Assembly (NCBI GenBank): GCA_946403755.1 | Contig: CAMJBC010000003.1 | Span: 62,001-126,000 of the forward strand | DNA length: 64,000 nucleotides | Source: an uncultured Mycoplasmatota bacterium | GTDB lineage: Bacteria > Bacillota_I > Bacilli_A > RF39 > UBA660 | Direction of reading: 5' to 3' | Shown here: piece by piece, positions 25,373 to 33,537 of the stretch | Layout of the letters: the number at the start of each line of letters is the position of its first letter | Position numbering within the stretch: the stretch's first letter is position 1 | The notes under the pieces: model-generated | What the model saw: the letters and a program-made list of their open reading frames with translations, nothing else | Told to the model about the DNA's origin: nothing | Databases searched by the model: none | Program-made: the position numbers and the translations under genes

Positions 25373-26710
25373 TTATGCAAGACTTAATAAGTGACATGCT
25401 ATATTAAAGTATACAATTAATGATATAGCATCTACTATTGTTGTAATAAATGGACTAGCCATAACAGCTGGGTCAAACCCTAATTTTTTAGCAAATATTG
25501 GAAGAGAACATCCAACTATTTTAGCTATTGATACAGTAAGTACAAGAGTTAAACAAACAACTAATGCAACACTTGTAGAAACTTTATCAATAAGCATTAA
25601 TTTTGCAAAGTTTGCTATTGCTAGAGTAATACCAATTATTAATGATACTCTAAATTCTTTCCATATTACTTTTAATAAATCTGAAAATTCAATATCATTT
25701 AATGATAAGCTACGAATAATAGTAACACTAGCTTGTCCACCAGCATTACCACCAGTATCCATTAGCATTGGTATAAATGATGTTAATATTACCATTGATG
25801 CTAGAGCTGTTTCATAATGTTGAATTATTTTTCCAGTAAATGTAGCAGAAATCATAAGTAATAATAACCAAGGAATTCTACTTTTCCATATATCAAATAT
25901 TGATAGTTTTAAATAAGATTTTTCTGTTGGTAAGATGGCAGCCATCTTTTCGATATCTTCTGTTGCTTCAGCTTCGATAATATCGATAACATCATCAATT
26001 GTAATAATACCAACCAATTTATGTTCCGAATCAACAACTGGCACAGATGTAATATCATATTCTTGAATTAGTTTAGCAACATCTTCTTGGTCAGTTAATG
26101 TACTAACAGATACAAAGTCTTCTTCCATTATTTCAGACAATGGAGTATTTTCATCATGTACAACTAAATCTTTTAATGTAACTGTTCCGATTAATTCACG
26201 TTTTTTATCAGTTATGAAACAAACATTAATTGTTTCTTTTTCATCATATTCATTTCTAATCTTTTTTAAAGCGTCTTTTATAGTATTATATTCTTTAAAA
26301 TCTAAATATTCTACAGTCATAATACTACCTGCTGAATTATCAGGATACTTAAGTAATTGATTAATTTCACGTCTTGTTTCTTTATCAACTTTATTAAGTA
26401 ACTTAGTAACTACATTAGCAGGCATTTCATCCATTAAGTCAGTAGCATCATCAGCAGCCATATCACTAATAATATCAGCAGCTTCTGCTTCTGTTAATGA
26501 TGTAATAATTCTTGCTTCTGTATCAGTTTCTAAATATGAAAAAACTTCAGCAGCTATATCTTTAGGTAATAATCTAAATAATTTAACTGTCTCTTTATGA
26601 GGTAATTCTTCTAATACTTCTGCTATATCATGTTCATTCATATCAGTAAGCATTCTTTTAATATCAGCATATCTTTTGTTTTCAATTAATTCTTCAATTC
26701 TTTCAAACAT
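25373..26710 (-). CDS. mgtE: Magnesium transporter MgtE
   Basis: The 445-aa Mg2+ channel has an N-terminal superhelical MgtE_N domain (about 1-125), a CBS pair (about 130-250; motifs VCFITDKKRELIGTVTLKDL and VVDSEHKLVGIITIDDVIDII), then a plug helix and five transmembrane helices. The conserved pore sequence MDTGGNAGGQASVTIIRSLSL is intact. ATG 26710 is favoured (GGTG six bases upstream) over GTG 26719. The N and CBS domains sense cytosolic Mg2+. The upstream gap of about 110 bp shared with uppS has no room for an M-box riboswitch; a TATAAT for this gene is at 26743-26738. Confidence 0.94.
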   Translation of the reverse strand: MFERIEELIENKRYADIKRMLTDMNEHDIAEVLEELPHKETVKLFRLLPKDIAAEVFSYLETDTEARIITSLTEAEAADIISDMAADDATDLMDEMPANVVTKLLNKVDKETRREINQLLKYPDNSAGSIMTVEYLDFKEYNTIKDALKKIRNEYDEKETINVCFITDKKRELIGTVTLKDLVVHDENTPLSEIMEEDFVSVSTLTDQEDVAKLIQEYDITSVPVVDSEHKLVGIITIDDVIDIIEAEATEDIEKMAAILPTEKSYLKLSIFDIWKSRIPWLLLLMISATFTGKIIQHYETALASMVILTSFIPMLMDTGGNAGGQASVTIIRSLSLNDIEFSDLLKVIWKEFRVSLIIGITLAIANFAKLMLIDKVSTSVALVVCLTLVLTVSIAKIVGCSLPIFAKKLGFDPAVMASPFITTIVDAISLIVYFNIACHLLSLA

Positions 26711-26822
26711 ATATATCACCGCCTTTTTACGCCCTAGATTATATCATAAAAATGTAAAAAAGTCTCAAAAATTATGAAATTTATAATATTTTTAGTATAA
26801 TAATAAAAACAAGGAGATAAAT

Positions 26823-27527
26823 ATGAAAAATAGTATACCTACACATGTAGGAATAATTATGGATGGAAATGGTAGATGGGCTACTAGAAGAGGTCTTGTT
26901 AGAAGTGCTGGTCATCAAGCAGGCTATGATAGACTTAAAAAGACAGCATTATATATTTTACACAAAGGAGTTAAATATTTAAGTATATTTGCTTTTTCAA
27001 CAGAAAACTTTAAAAGAAGTAAAGAAGAAGTAGATTTCTTAATGAATTTATTTTGTACAGGTTTTGGTAAAGAAAAAGATTTTTTTAGAGAGAATGATGT
27101 TAAAGTAGTATTTTCTGGAAGAGATAAACCTTTATCTAAAAAACTAATGAAAATAATGGATGAATTAGAAGATTATACTAAAGATTGTAAGGCAGGTATT
27201 TTAAATATATGTTTAAATTATGGAGGACAAGCTGAAATAGTAGATGCTTCTAAAAAAATAGCTTTATTAGTTAAAGAAGATAAATTAAATATAGAAGATA
27301 TAACTGAAGAAACATTTTACAAATACTTATATAATGATCTTCCTCCAATTGATTTATTAATAAGAACCAGTGGAGAAATAAGAATAAGTAACTTTATGTT
27401 ATATAGTTTAAGTTATGCTGAACTTGTATTTACAAGTACATGTTTTCCTGATTTTGATGAAAAAGAATTTGATGCATGTTTAGAAGACTATCAAAATAGA
27501 AATATAACAAAAGGTAGTGTTAAATAA
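26823..27527 (+). CDS. uppS: Undecaprenyl diphosphate synthase
   Basis: The 234-aa cis-prenyltransferase makes C55-PP, the carrier lipid for cell wall synthesis. The signature HVGIIMDGNGRWATRRG (catalytic Asp near 14) is followed by SIFAFSTENFKR and the C-terminal LLIRTSGEIRISNFMLY with the substrate-binding RTSGE.R.SNF. The length is slightly below the usual 240-250. A TATAAT lies at 26796-26801, and AAGGAG precedes the start. The common neighbours cdsA and dxr are absent; the gene stands alone before a terminator. Confidence 0.94.
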   Translation: MKNSIPTHVGIIMDGNGRWATRRGLVRSAGHQAGYDRLKKTALYILHKGVKYLSIFAFSTENFKRSKEEVDFLMNLFCTGFGKEKDFFRENDVKVVFSGRDKPLSKKLMKIMDELEDYTKDCKAGILNICLNYGGQAEIVDASKKIALLVKEDKLNIEDITEETFYKYLYNDLPPIDLLIRTSGEIRISNFMLYSLSYAELVFTSTCFPDFDEKEFDACLEDYQNRNITKGSVK

Positions 27528-27558
27528 AAAAATACTTTTTTTTGAAGTATTTTTTTTA
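27526..27558 (+). terminator. Terminator after uppS
   Basis: AAAAATACTT/AAGTATTTTT stem (27528-27537 with 27545-27554) with a T-rich loop and T tail. The TATAAT of the next gene lies at 27559-27564, immediately after. Confidence 0.75.
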
Positions 27559-27580
27559 TATAATTATACTAGGTGATAGT

Positions 27581-30500
27581 ATGAAGAAGATTATATCTTA
27601 CCTAATAGTACTTATTATGTTAGTACCTTGTATAGTACTAGCAGATTATAAATATGCTGATGGAGTAATTAAAACAGATACATATATTTTTACATATAGT
27701 GACTATGCAAGATATATAAAAATAAGAGAAGGTATACCATATGGATTTAATAATGGAGCAGCTGTTTCAGCTACTAGTTTTAAATTTGGTGGATTTATAA
27801 CAAGACCAGAATATGATATAACAAACTCTGGGCCATCAGTATCATGGTTAGCACCTGGAATAGAGTATTGGTTAATTGGAAAGGATAAACTAGATACTAA
27901 AATAAGTACAGGAACAGATGAAGATAAATCAGGAGTAAGAATAACAGAATATGTTCTTCATAATACAAAAGTAAAAGGAACAGGCACAATAACAGATCCA
28001 TGGACATTTAGAGATGGATATAATGTTACAGTAGGAGTAACAGATAAAACAATAGGACAAATATCACCAGAACATGGATATGAACATGTAGAAACATCAG
28101 AAGGAGCAAAAGAGTTCATATTAACATATGATAATAAATATGAAATAGATGCCAAAGCATGTGAAAATGAAGCTTCATCAACAGGAGCAACATTTAGTAT
28201 AGTTAATGGATCAAGTTCAAATACTAAAAAGATAACAATTAATAATATATCTAAAGATTTCTCATGTTTTATTAACTTTGGTACAAATTGTTATGCAATA
28301 ACATTAAATAATAATAGTGGAACAACAACAAATGGACTTCATAACAAAACAATATATTACCAATATGGAAAAGGATGGTTTGATGATAATATATGTAAAA
28401 CACCATTATCATTAACAATAACTTCTCCAACAAGAGTAGGATATAATTATCAAGGTTATAAATATAAAATAAATGCAAATGAATATGGAAAATTAATAAT
28501 AAATACATCAAATAAAATAGTTCCAGGGGTAAAAGACTCAGATGTTCAAACTGATACAGCATACGCTCATTGGATTCCAATCGAATATAATATTACATAT
28601 GATTATAATAATGGAGCTGGAGCTAGTGGTGGAAGTTATCCAAGTAAAGGAACTTATGATAAAGTAATAGAAGTAACACCGCCAACAAGAACAGGATATA
28701 CATTTGCAGGATGGACAGCAACAGATTTAACAACAAGTACAGCAAAATACGGAACAACAAATAATCCATCAACAGCATGGAATGGAACAACAAAAGTAAC
28801 ATCAAGATACTTTAAGAATTTAAGAAGCACTGCCGGAACTGTTAAATTAACTGCTAATTGGACAGCTAATACTTATATTGTTGCTTATGAATTAAATGGT
28901 GGATCATATGGAACAAATCATCCGACTACTGGAACATATGACACTGCATTCACAGTAAATAATCCAACTAAAACAGGATATACATTTACAGGATGGAAGA
29001 TAACAGGAATGGATAGTGTAACACATACATATGGAAGTAATACTACAACAAACACATCAATAGATAGTACGAAAGAAACATCATTTAAGAATTTAAGAAG
29101 TACATCGGGAACAGTAACATTTACTGCACTATGGTCAGCTAATACTTATACAGTTGCATATACATTAAATAGTGGAACAGCTGGAACTAATAAACCAGAA
29201 AGTGGAACATATGATTCAGTTCTTACAATAGATAATCCAACAAGAACAGGATATACGTTTGCAGGATGGACAGCTGCTAATCTAACGACAAGTACAGCAA
29301 AATATGGAACAACAAATAATCCAGCAACAGCATGGTCAAATGGATCAACAAAAGTTACAGCAAAGTACTTTAAAAACCTAAGAAGTACATCAGGAACAGT
29401 AACATTAACAGCAAACTGGAATATTAACAAATATACAATTTCATATAATTTAGATGGCGGATCATATGGAACAAACCATCCAACTGAAGGAACATATAAT
29501 TCTGCATTTACAGTAAATAATCCAACAAAGACAGGATACACATTTACAGGATGGAAGATAACAGGAATGGATAGTATAACACATACATATGGAAGTAGTA
29601 CAACAACAAGTACATCAATAAGTAGTACAAAAGCAACGTCATTTAAGAACTTAAGAGCTACACCAGGAACAGTAACATTTACTGCACTATGGTCAGCTAA
29701 TACTTATACGCTTGCTTATACATTAAATAGTGGAACAGCTGGAACTAATAAACCAACAAGTGGAACATATGATTCAGTTCTTACAATAGATAATCCAACA
29801 AGAACAGGATATACGTTTGCAGGATGGACAGCTGCTAATCTAACAACTAGTACAGCAAAATATGGAACGACAAATAATCCAGCAACTGCATGGTCAAATG
29901 GATCAACGAAAGTAACAGCAAAGTACTTTAAGAATTTAAGAAGTACTTCTGGAACAGTAACATTAACAGCAAGCTGGACAGCTAATACTTATACAGTTAC
30001 ATATAATTTAAATGGTGGATCATATGGAACAAATCATCCGACATCAGCAACATATGATAGTGCATTCACAGTAAATAAACCAACAAAAACAGGATATACA
30101 TTTGCAGGATGGAATATAACAGGAATGGATAGTGTAACACATACATATGGAAGTAGTACAACAACAAATACATCAATAAATGGTACTACTGCAACATCAT
30201 TTAAGAATCTAAGAGGTACATCAGGAACAGTAACATTTACAGCCCAATGGACAGCCAATACATATACAATTTCATATTCATTAGGTGGTGGATCATATGG
30301 AACAAATCATCCTACAACAGGAACATATGATAGTGCATTCACAGTAAATAATCCAACTCGAACAAATTATATATTTACAGGCTGGAAAATAACAGGAATG
30401 GATAGCGTAACACATACATATGGAAGTAGTACAACAACAAGTACATCAATAAGTAGTACAAAAGCAACGTCATTTAAGAATTTAAGAAGTACATCAGGAA

Positions 30501-30823
30501 CAGTAACATTTACAGCACAATGGGTTGATAGATGTAGTAGTGTAACAACCACTTATGGTAGTTGGGGATCATATGGATCATGCTCGGCATCATGTGGTGG
30601 AGGTACACAATATAGATATAGATCATGGTCAAAAACTTCAAATTATGATGGTGGAAGTTGTGGTACTGGAACTGAATCACAAAGTAGAAGTTGTAATACA
30701 CAATCATGCTGTACACCACAACAAGTAATACCATGGCAATGTTGTACATCTGCTTGTCAATGGTATTGTTGTCCATCTGGTAGTAACTTACACAGTGATG
30801 GTACATGTTGGTATGAATGTTAA
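27581..30823 (+). CDS. Secreted surface protein: InlB-type repeats with a C-terminal thrombospondin type-1 domain
   Basis: The 1080-aa exported protein starts MKKIISYLIVLIMLVPCIVLA, a signal peptide; ATG 27581 follows AGGTGAT. After a unique N-terminal region (to about 330) come seven beta-grasp repeats of the InlB B-repeat (Listeria-Bacteroides) type, each with GTYDS..TVNNPT.TGYTF.GW and ending FKNLRSTSGTVTFTA.W. A thrombospondin type-1-like domain follows at about 992-1040: GSWGSYGSCSASCGGG, an Arg-rich RYRSW strand, then paired cysteines CGTG...RSC..QSC. The last 40 residues are Cys-rich (CC motifs). There is no LPXTG or terminal membrane anchor, so it may be released or held by disulfides. 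Likely role: adhesion; this is inference. Confidence 0.75.
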   Translation: MKKIISYLIVLIMLVPCIVLADYKYADGVIKTDTYIFTYSDYARYIKIREGIPYGFNNGAAVSATSFKFGGFITRPEYDITNSGPSVSWLAPGIEYWLIGKDKLDTKISTGTDEDKSGVRITEYVLHNTKVKGTGTITDPWTFRDGYNVTVGVTDKTIGQISPEHGYEHVETSEGAKEFILTYDNKYEIDAKACENEASSTGATFSIVNGSSSNTKKITINNISKDFSCFINFGTNCYAITLNNNSGTTTNGLHNKTIYYQYGKGWFDDNICKTPLSLTITSPTRVGYNYQGYKYKINANEYGKLIINTSNKIVPGVKDSDVQTDTAYAHWIPIEYNITYDYNNGAGASGGSYPSKGTYDKVIEVTPPTRTGYTFAGWTATDLTTSTAKYGTTNNPSTAWNGTTKVTSRYFKNLRSTAGTVKLTANWTANTYIVAYELNGGSYGTNHPTTGTYDTAFTVNNPTKTGYTFTGWKITGMDSVTHTYGSNTTTNTSIDSTKETSFKNLRSTSGTVTFTALWSANTYTVAYTLNSGTAGTNKPESGTYDSVLTIDNPTRTGYTFAGWTAANLTTSTAKYGTTNNPATAWSNGSTKVTAKYFKNLRSTSGTVTLTANWNINKYTISYNLDGGSYGTNHPTEGTYNSAFTVNNPTKTGYTFTGWKITGMDSITHTYGSSTTTSTSISSTKATSFKNLRATPGTVTFTALWSANTYTLAYTLNSGTAGTNKPTSGTYDSVLTIDNPTRTGYTFAGWTAANLTTSTAKYGTTNNPATAWSNGSTKVTAKYFKNLRSTSGTVTLTASWTANTYTVTYNLNGGSYGTNHPTSATYDSAFTVNKPTKTGYTFAGWNITGMDSVTHTYGSSTTTNTSINGTTATSFKNLRGTSGTVTFTAQWTANTYTISYSLGGGSYGTNHPTTGTYDSAFTVNNPTRTNYIFTGWKITGMDSVTHTYGSSTTTSTSISSTKATSFKNLRSTSGTVTFTAQWVDRCSSVTTTYGSWGSYGSCSASCGGGTQYRYRSWSKTSNYDGGSCGTGTESQSRSCNTQSCCTPQQVIPWQCCTSACQWYCCPSGSNLHSDGTCWYEC
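28570..30528 (+). repeat. Tandem array of seven InlB-type repeat units in two alternating forms
   Basis: Units start about every 272-288 bp and follow the order B-A-B-A-B-A-A. Type B carries TAANLTTSTAKYGTTNNP; type A carries ITGMDSVTHTYGSSTTT. The A-B dimer (about 555 bp) is the higher-order period. Blocks near 29146-29420 and 29686-29960 are almost identical in DNA, pointing to recent duplication or gene conversion. Confidence 0.85.
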
Positions 30824-30828
30824 AATAT

Positions 30829-30861
30829 AAAAAAGAAGTTATTCATAACTTCTTTTTATTT
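30829..30861 (+). terminator. Terminator after the repeat protein gene
   Basis: A 10-bp AAAAGAAGTT/AACTTCTTTT stem (30831-30840 with 30847-30856). Confidence 0.85.
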
Positions 30862-30867
30862 GTATAG

Positions 30868-30896
30868 TTGTTAAAAATATGTTTTTTTGATAAAAT
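30868..30896 (+). promoter_or_regulatory. Promoter of the ireB-mltG-trmR operon
   Basis: TTGTTA (30868-30873), 17 bp, TAAAAT (30891-30896). Confidence 0.7.
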
Positions 30897-30916
30897 ATGT
30901 ATGAGGAAGTGATTAT

Positions 30917-31165
30917 ATGTTAAAAGATAAAACTACTGTTATTGATACTAAAAGTATTATTAACGCTAATGCAAAAGAAGAATTACATAAAATATGTGAT
31001 GATTTAGATGAGAGAGGTTATAATTCAACTAAACAAATAGTTGCTTATTTAGTAAGTGGAGATCCTGGTTATATTTCTAGTTATAAAGAATGTAGAAATA
31101 GAATAGCTAAATTTAAAAGAGAAGATTTACTTGAGGTAATGTTAGTTGACTTTTTAAATAAATGA
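30917..31165 (+). CDS. ireB: IreB-family regulatory protein
   Basis: The 82-aa protein belongs to the IreB/YrzL (DUF965) family, recognisable by LDERGYNSTKQIVAYLVSGDPGYISSYKECRNRIAKFKRED. In enterococci IreB is a small phosphoprotein target of the PASTA kinase IreK and a negative regulator of cephalosporin resistance; Thr residues sit near the N-terminus here (TTVIDT). The kinase is not in this window. It is first in the standard order ireB-ruvX-DUF1292 and overlaps ruvX by 4 bp (ATGA). Confidence 0.9.
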   Translation: MLKDKTTVIDTKSIINANAKEELHKICDDLDERGYNSTKQIVAYLVSGDPGYISSYKECRNRIAKFKREDLLEVMLVDFLNK

Positions 31166-31581
31166 TATATTTAGGATTAGATTTAGGTAGTAAAACATTA
31201 GGTTTATCAATTAGTGATAAAACTTCTTTAATAGCAACATCTCTAGAAGTAATTAGATATTCTAATAATGAAGAATTATTTAATAGATTAGATGAAGTTG
31301 TTTATAATAGACATGTTGATGCTTTTGTACTAGGAAATCCTTTAAATTTAGATGGAACTATGAGTACTCGTAGTGAGATTACTTTAGAATTTAAAAAATT
31401 ACTTGAGGAAAGATATAAAAAAGAAGTAATTATGCAAGATGAAAGACTTAGTACTGTTGAAGCAGAACGTATGTTAATTAATAATGATACTAAGAGAAAA
31501 AATAGAAAAAAGGTTATTGATAAAATAGCTGCTACTATAATATTACAGGGATATTTAGATAGGATTAATCATGAAAAATAA
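31162..31581 (+). CDS. ruvX: Putative pre-16S rRNA nuclease / Holliday-junction resolvase-like YqgF
   Basis: The 139-aa RNase H-fold protein has the first catalytic Asp in MIYLGLDLGSKTLGLSIS (D7), FVLGNPLNLDGTMSTR in the middle, and DERLSTVEAERMLI near 95 with the remaining acidic residues. The family (YqgF/RuvX/YrrK) matures the 16S rRNA 5' end in E. coli. It overlaps ireB by 4 bp and the next gene by 11 bp, indicating tight co-expression. Confidence 0.92.
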   Translation: MIYLGLDLGSKTLGLSISDKTSLIATSLEVIRYSNNEELFNRLDEVVYNRHVDAFVLGNPLNLDGTMSTRSEITLEFKKLLEERYKKEVIMQDERLSTVEAERMLINNDTKRKNRKKVIDKIAATIILQGYLDRINHEK

Positions 31582-31834
31582 TTATATTACTTTAAAAGAC
31601 AAAAAAGGGAATAAAAAGGAATATAGAATATTATTAAATATTGAAGAAACTACTAATAATGTAAATTATGTTATATATACAGATGATAGTATAAATAAAG
31701 ATGGTGAGGTAAAAGTATATGCTTCTACTTATGTTTTGAGTGAGAAAGGAAACATGACTAAACTAAAACCAGTTGAAATGAAAGAAGAATTTGATTTTAT
31801 TGAACAAATATTATCATCTTTGGAAGGAAAATAA
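31571..31834 (+). CDS. DUF1292 (YrzB-like) protein
   Basis: The 87-aa protein fits DUF1292: ITLKDKKGNKKEYRILLNIE at the start, then NYVIYTDDSINKDGEVKVYASTYVLS and an acidic C-terminus EEFDFIEQILSSLE. Function is unknown, but the gene is almost always third in the ireB-ruvX-DUF1292 set. It overlaps ruvX by 11 bp and touches mltG with no gap. Confidence 0.85.
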   Translation: MKNNYITLKDKKGNKKEYRILLNIEETTNNVNYVIYTDDSINKDGEVKVYASTYVLSEKGNMTKLKPVEMKEEFDFIEQILSSLEGK

Positions 31835-32908
31835 ATGAAAAAACTAAGTATTAAAAAAATTATAATAGGTTTATTAATATTAGTTATTATATGTACTTCT
31901 ATTTGTATAGGAGTATATTTTTATCTAATATCACCAACTTCTAAAGTAAGTGAAGAAGTTAGTTTTAATGTATCAGAAAGTGAAGCTTATAGTACGCTTG
32001 GAGATGATTTAAAAGCATCTGGTTTAATTAGAAGTGAATTAGCATATAGAATATATTTAAAATTAAATCATATTAATTATCATTTAGAATATGGAGATTA
32101 TACTTTAAATAAAAATAGTGGAGTAGAAGGATTAATAGAGACATTTAAAAAAGGAAGTAATACTCTTGCTAAAACAATAACTGTTAAGTTTATTGAAGGT
32201 AAGAATATGAGAAGTGTTATTAAAACTATTCAAGATAATTTTAGTATTAGTGATAAAGATGTTTTAGATAAATTATCTGATCAAGATTATTTAGATTCTT
32301 TAATAGAAAAATATTGGTTTTTAACAGATGAGATTAAAAATAAAGATATTTATTATAGTTTAGAAGGATATTTATATCCTGATACATATGAATTTTTTAA
32401 AGAAGCTAGTGTTGAAAATATATTTGAAAAGATGTTAGATAATTTTGATAAAAAAGTATCAAGTTATAAAACTGATATAGAAAAATCTAAATATAGTGTT
32501 CATGAACTTGTTACATTAGCATCAATAATAGAACTTGAAGCAGGTGGTGCTGATAGAAAGAGTGTTAGTGGAGTATTTTATAATAGAATTAAGGCAGGTA
32601 TGTCTTTAGGAAGCGATGTAACAGGTTATTATGGAGCTAAAATGGATGATTGGTCAAAAGGATTGGGTAGTCATGTAAATGATTGTAATGCTTATAATAC
32701 ACGTGGTAAATGTGTTAAAACTTTACCAGTTGGAGCTATATGTAATCCAAGTATCAAATCTATTGAAGCTGCTATTAAACCAGAATCTCATAAATATTAT
32801 TATTTTGTAGCAGATTGTAAAGGTAAAACATATTTAAATGCTAATTATAGTGGTCACTTAAATACAATAGCTAAATTAAAAAGAGAAGGTAATTGGTGTG
32901 ATAAATAA
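31835..32908 (+). CDS. mltG: Endolytic murein transglycosylase MltG
   Basis: The 357-aa membrane protein has one N-terminal helix (about 8-32), a LysM-like region (about 38-110) and the YceG catalytic domain. The catalytic Glu is E233 in LVTLASIIELEAGGADRKSVSGVFYNRI; SLGSDVTGYYG and the C-terminal CNPSIKSIEAAIKPESHKYYYFV motif complete it. MltG cleaves nascent glycan strands and sets their length. The gene starts one base after the DUF1292 stop and overlaps trmR by 11 bp. Confidence 0.93.
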   Translation: MKKLSIKKIIIGLLILVIICTSICIGVYFYLISPTSKVSEEVSFNVSESEAYSTLGDDLKASGLIRSELAYRIYLKLNHINYHLEYGDYTLNKNSGVEGLIETFKKGSNTLAKTITVKFIEGKNMRSVIKTIQDNFSISDKDVLDKLSDQDYLDSLIEKYWFLTDEIKNKDIYYSLEGYLYPDTYEFFKEASVENIFEKMLDNFDKKVSSYKTDIEKSKYSVHELVTLASIIELEAGGADRKSVSGVFYNRIKAGMSLGSDVTGYYGAKMDDWSKGLGSHVNDCNAYNTRGKCVKTLPVGAICNPSIKSIEAAIKPESHKYYYFVADCKGKTYLNANYSGHLNTIAKLKREGNWCDK

Positions 32909-33488
32909 TCTTATAGATGAAATAAGAGAATATGGTATTAAAAATGATGTGCCTATTATGAGCGTTGAATCTATTGAAACAATTACTAAGATAATAAAAG
33001 ATAATAATATACATTCAATTCTAGAAATAGGAACAGCTATTGCATATTCAACTATATGTTTAGCAAGTATAGATGGTATTAATAAAATAACTAGTATTGA
33101 AAGAGATAATGATAGATTTGAAATAGCTAAATCTAACGTTAAAAAAAGTAAGCTTAATAATATAGAATTAATACATGATGATGCTCTAAATACAGTTATT
33201 AATGATATGTATGATTTAATAATAATAGATGCAGCTAAAAGTCAAAATAAAAGATTTCTTGATAAATATAAATCTAATTTAAATGAGAATGGAATTATTA
33301 TTGTAGATAATTTAGATTTTCATGGATATGTAGGTAAGAGTAGTGAAATTAAAAGTAGAAATCTTAGACAAATGGTTAGAAAAATAGAAAAATTCTTAGA
33401 TTATTTAAATACTCAAGAAGAATTTAGTGTTGAATATTTAGAAGTTGGAGATAGAATGTGTTTATTAAAGAATCAAAAATCAAATTGA
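32898..33488 (+). CDS. trmR: tRNA 5-hydroxyuridine methyltransferase TrmR-like (YrrM)
   Basis: The 196-aa class I SAM methyltransferase has SILEIGTAIAYSTICLAS (motif I near 40), a SIERD acidic motif II, LIIIDAAKSQNKRFLD and GIIIVDNLDFHGYV. YrrM/TrmR methylates 5-hydroxyuridine at tRNA position 34 and in B. subtilis sits after mltG and before the U32 genes that make the hydroxyuridine, as here. It starts at GTG 32898 inside mltG, eight bases after AAGG. The terminator hairpin lies over its last codons. Confidence 0.85.
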   Translation: MINNLIDEIREYGIKNDVPIMSVESIETITKIIKDNNIHSILEIGTAIAYSTICLASIDGINKITSIERDNDRFEIAKSNVKKSKLNNIELIHDDALNTVINDMYDLIIIDAAKSQNKRFLDKYKSNLNENGIIIVDNLDFHGYVGKSSEIKSRNLRQMVRKIEKFLDYLNTQEEFSVEYLEVGDRMCLLKNQKSN

Positions 33489-33499
33489 TTCTTTTTTAT
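33467..33499 (+). terminator. Terminator over the 3' end of trmR
   Basis: A 10-bp AAAGAATCAA/TTGATTCTTT stem (33467-33476 with 33485-33494) plus T run, overlapping the last seven codons. The next gene has a TATAAT at 33515-33520. Confidence 0.8.
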
Positions 33500-33537
33500 T
33501 TGTTAATAATGATATATAATTATTATAGGTGAATAAT

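Noticed and set aside
26720-26822. Mg2+ riboswitch (M-box) before mgtE.
   Set aside because: Only about 110 bp separate divergent mgtE and uppS, too short for an M-box plus two promoters, and no conserved core or terminator was seen.
28570-30528. CRISPR-like regular repeats.
   Set aside because: The units are about 280 bp, in frame, protein-coding and without unique spacers.
27958-30806. Several long minus-strand open frames inside the repeat protein gene.
   Set aside because: They are mirror frames of the Thr-rich repeats: no ribosome sites, and low-complexity Leu/Val translations.
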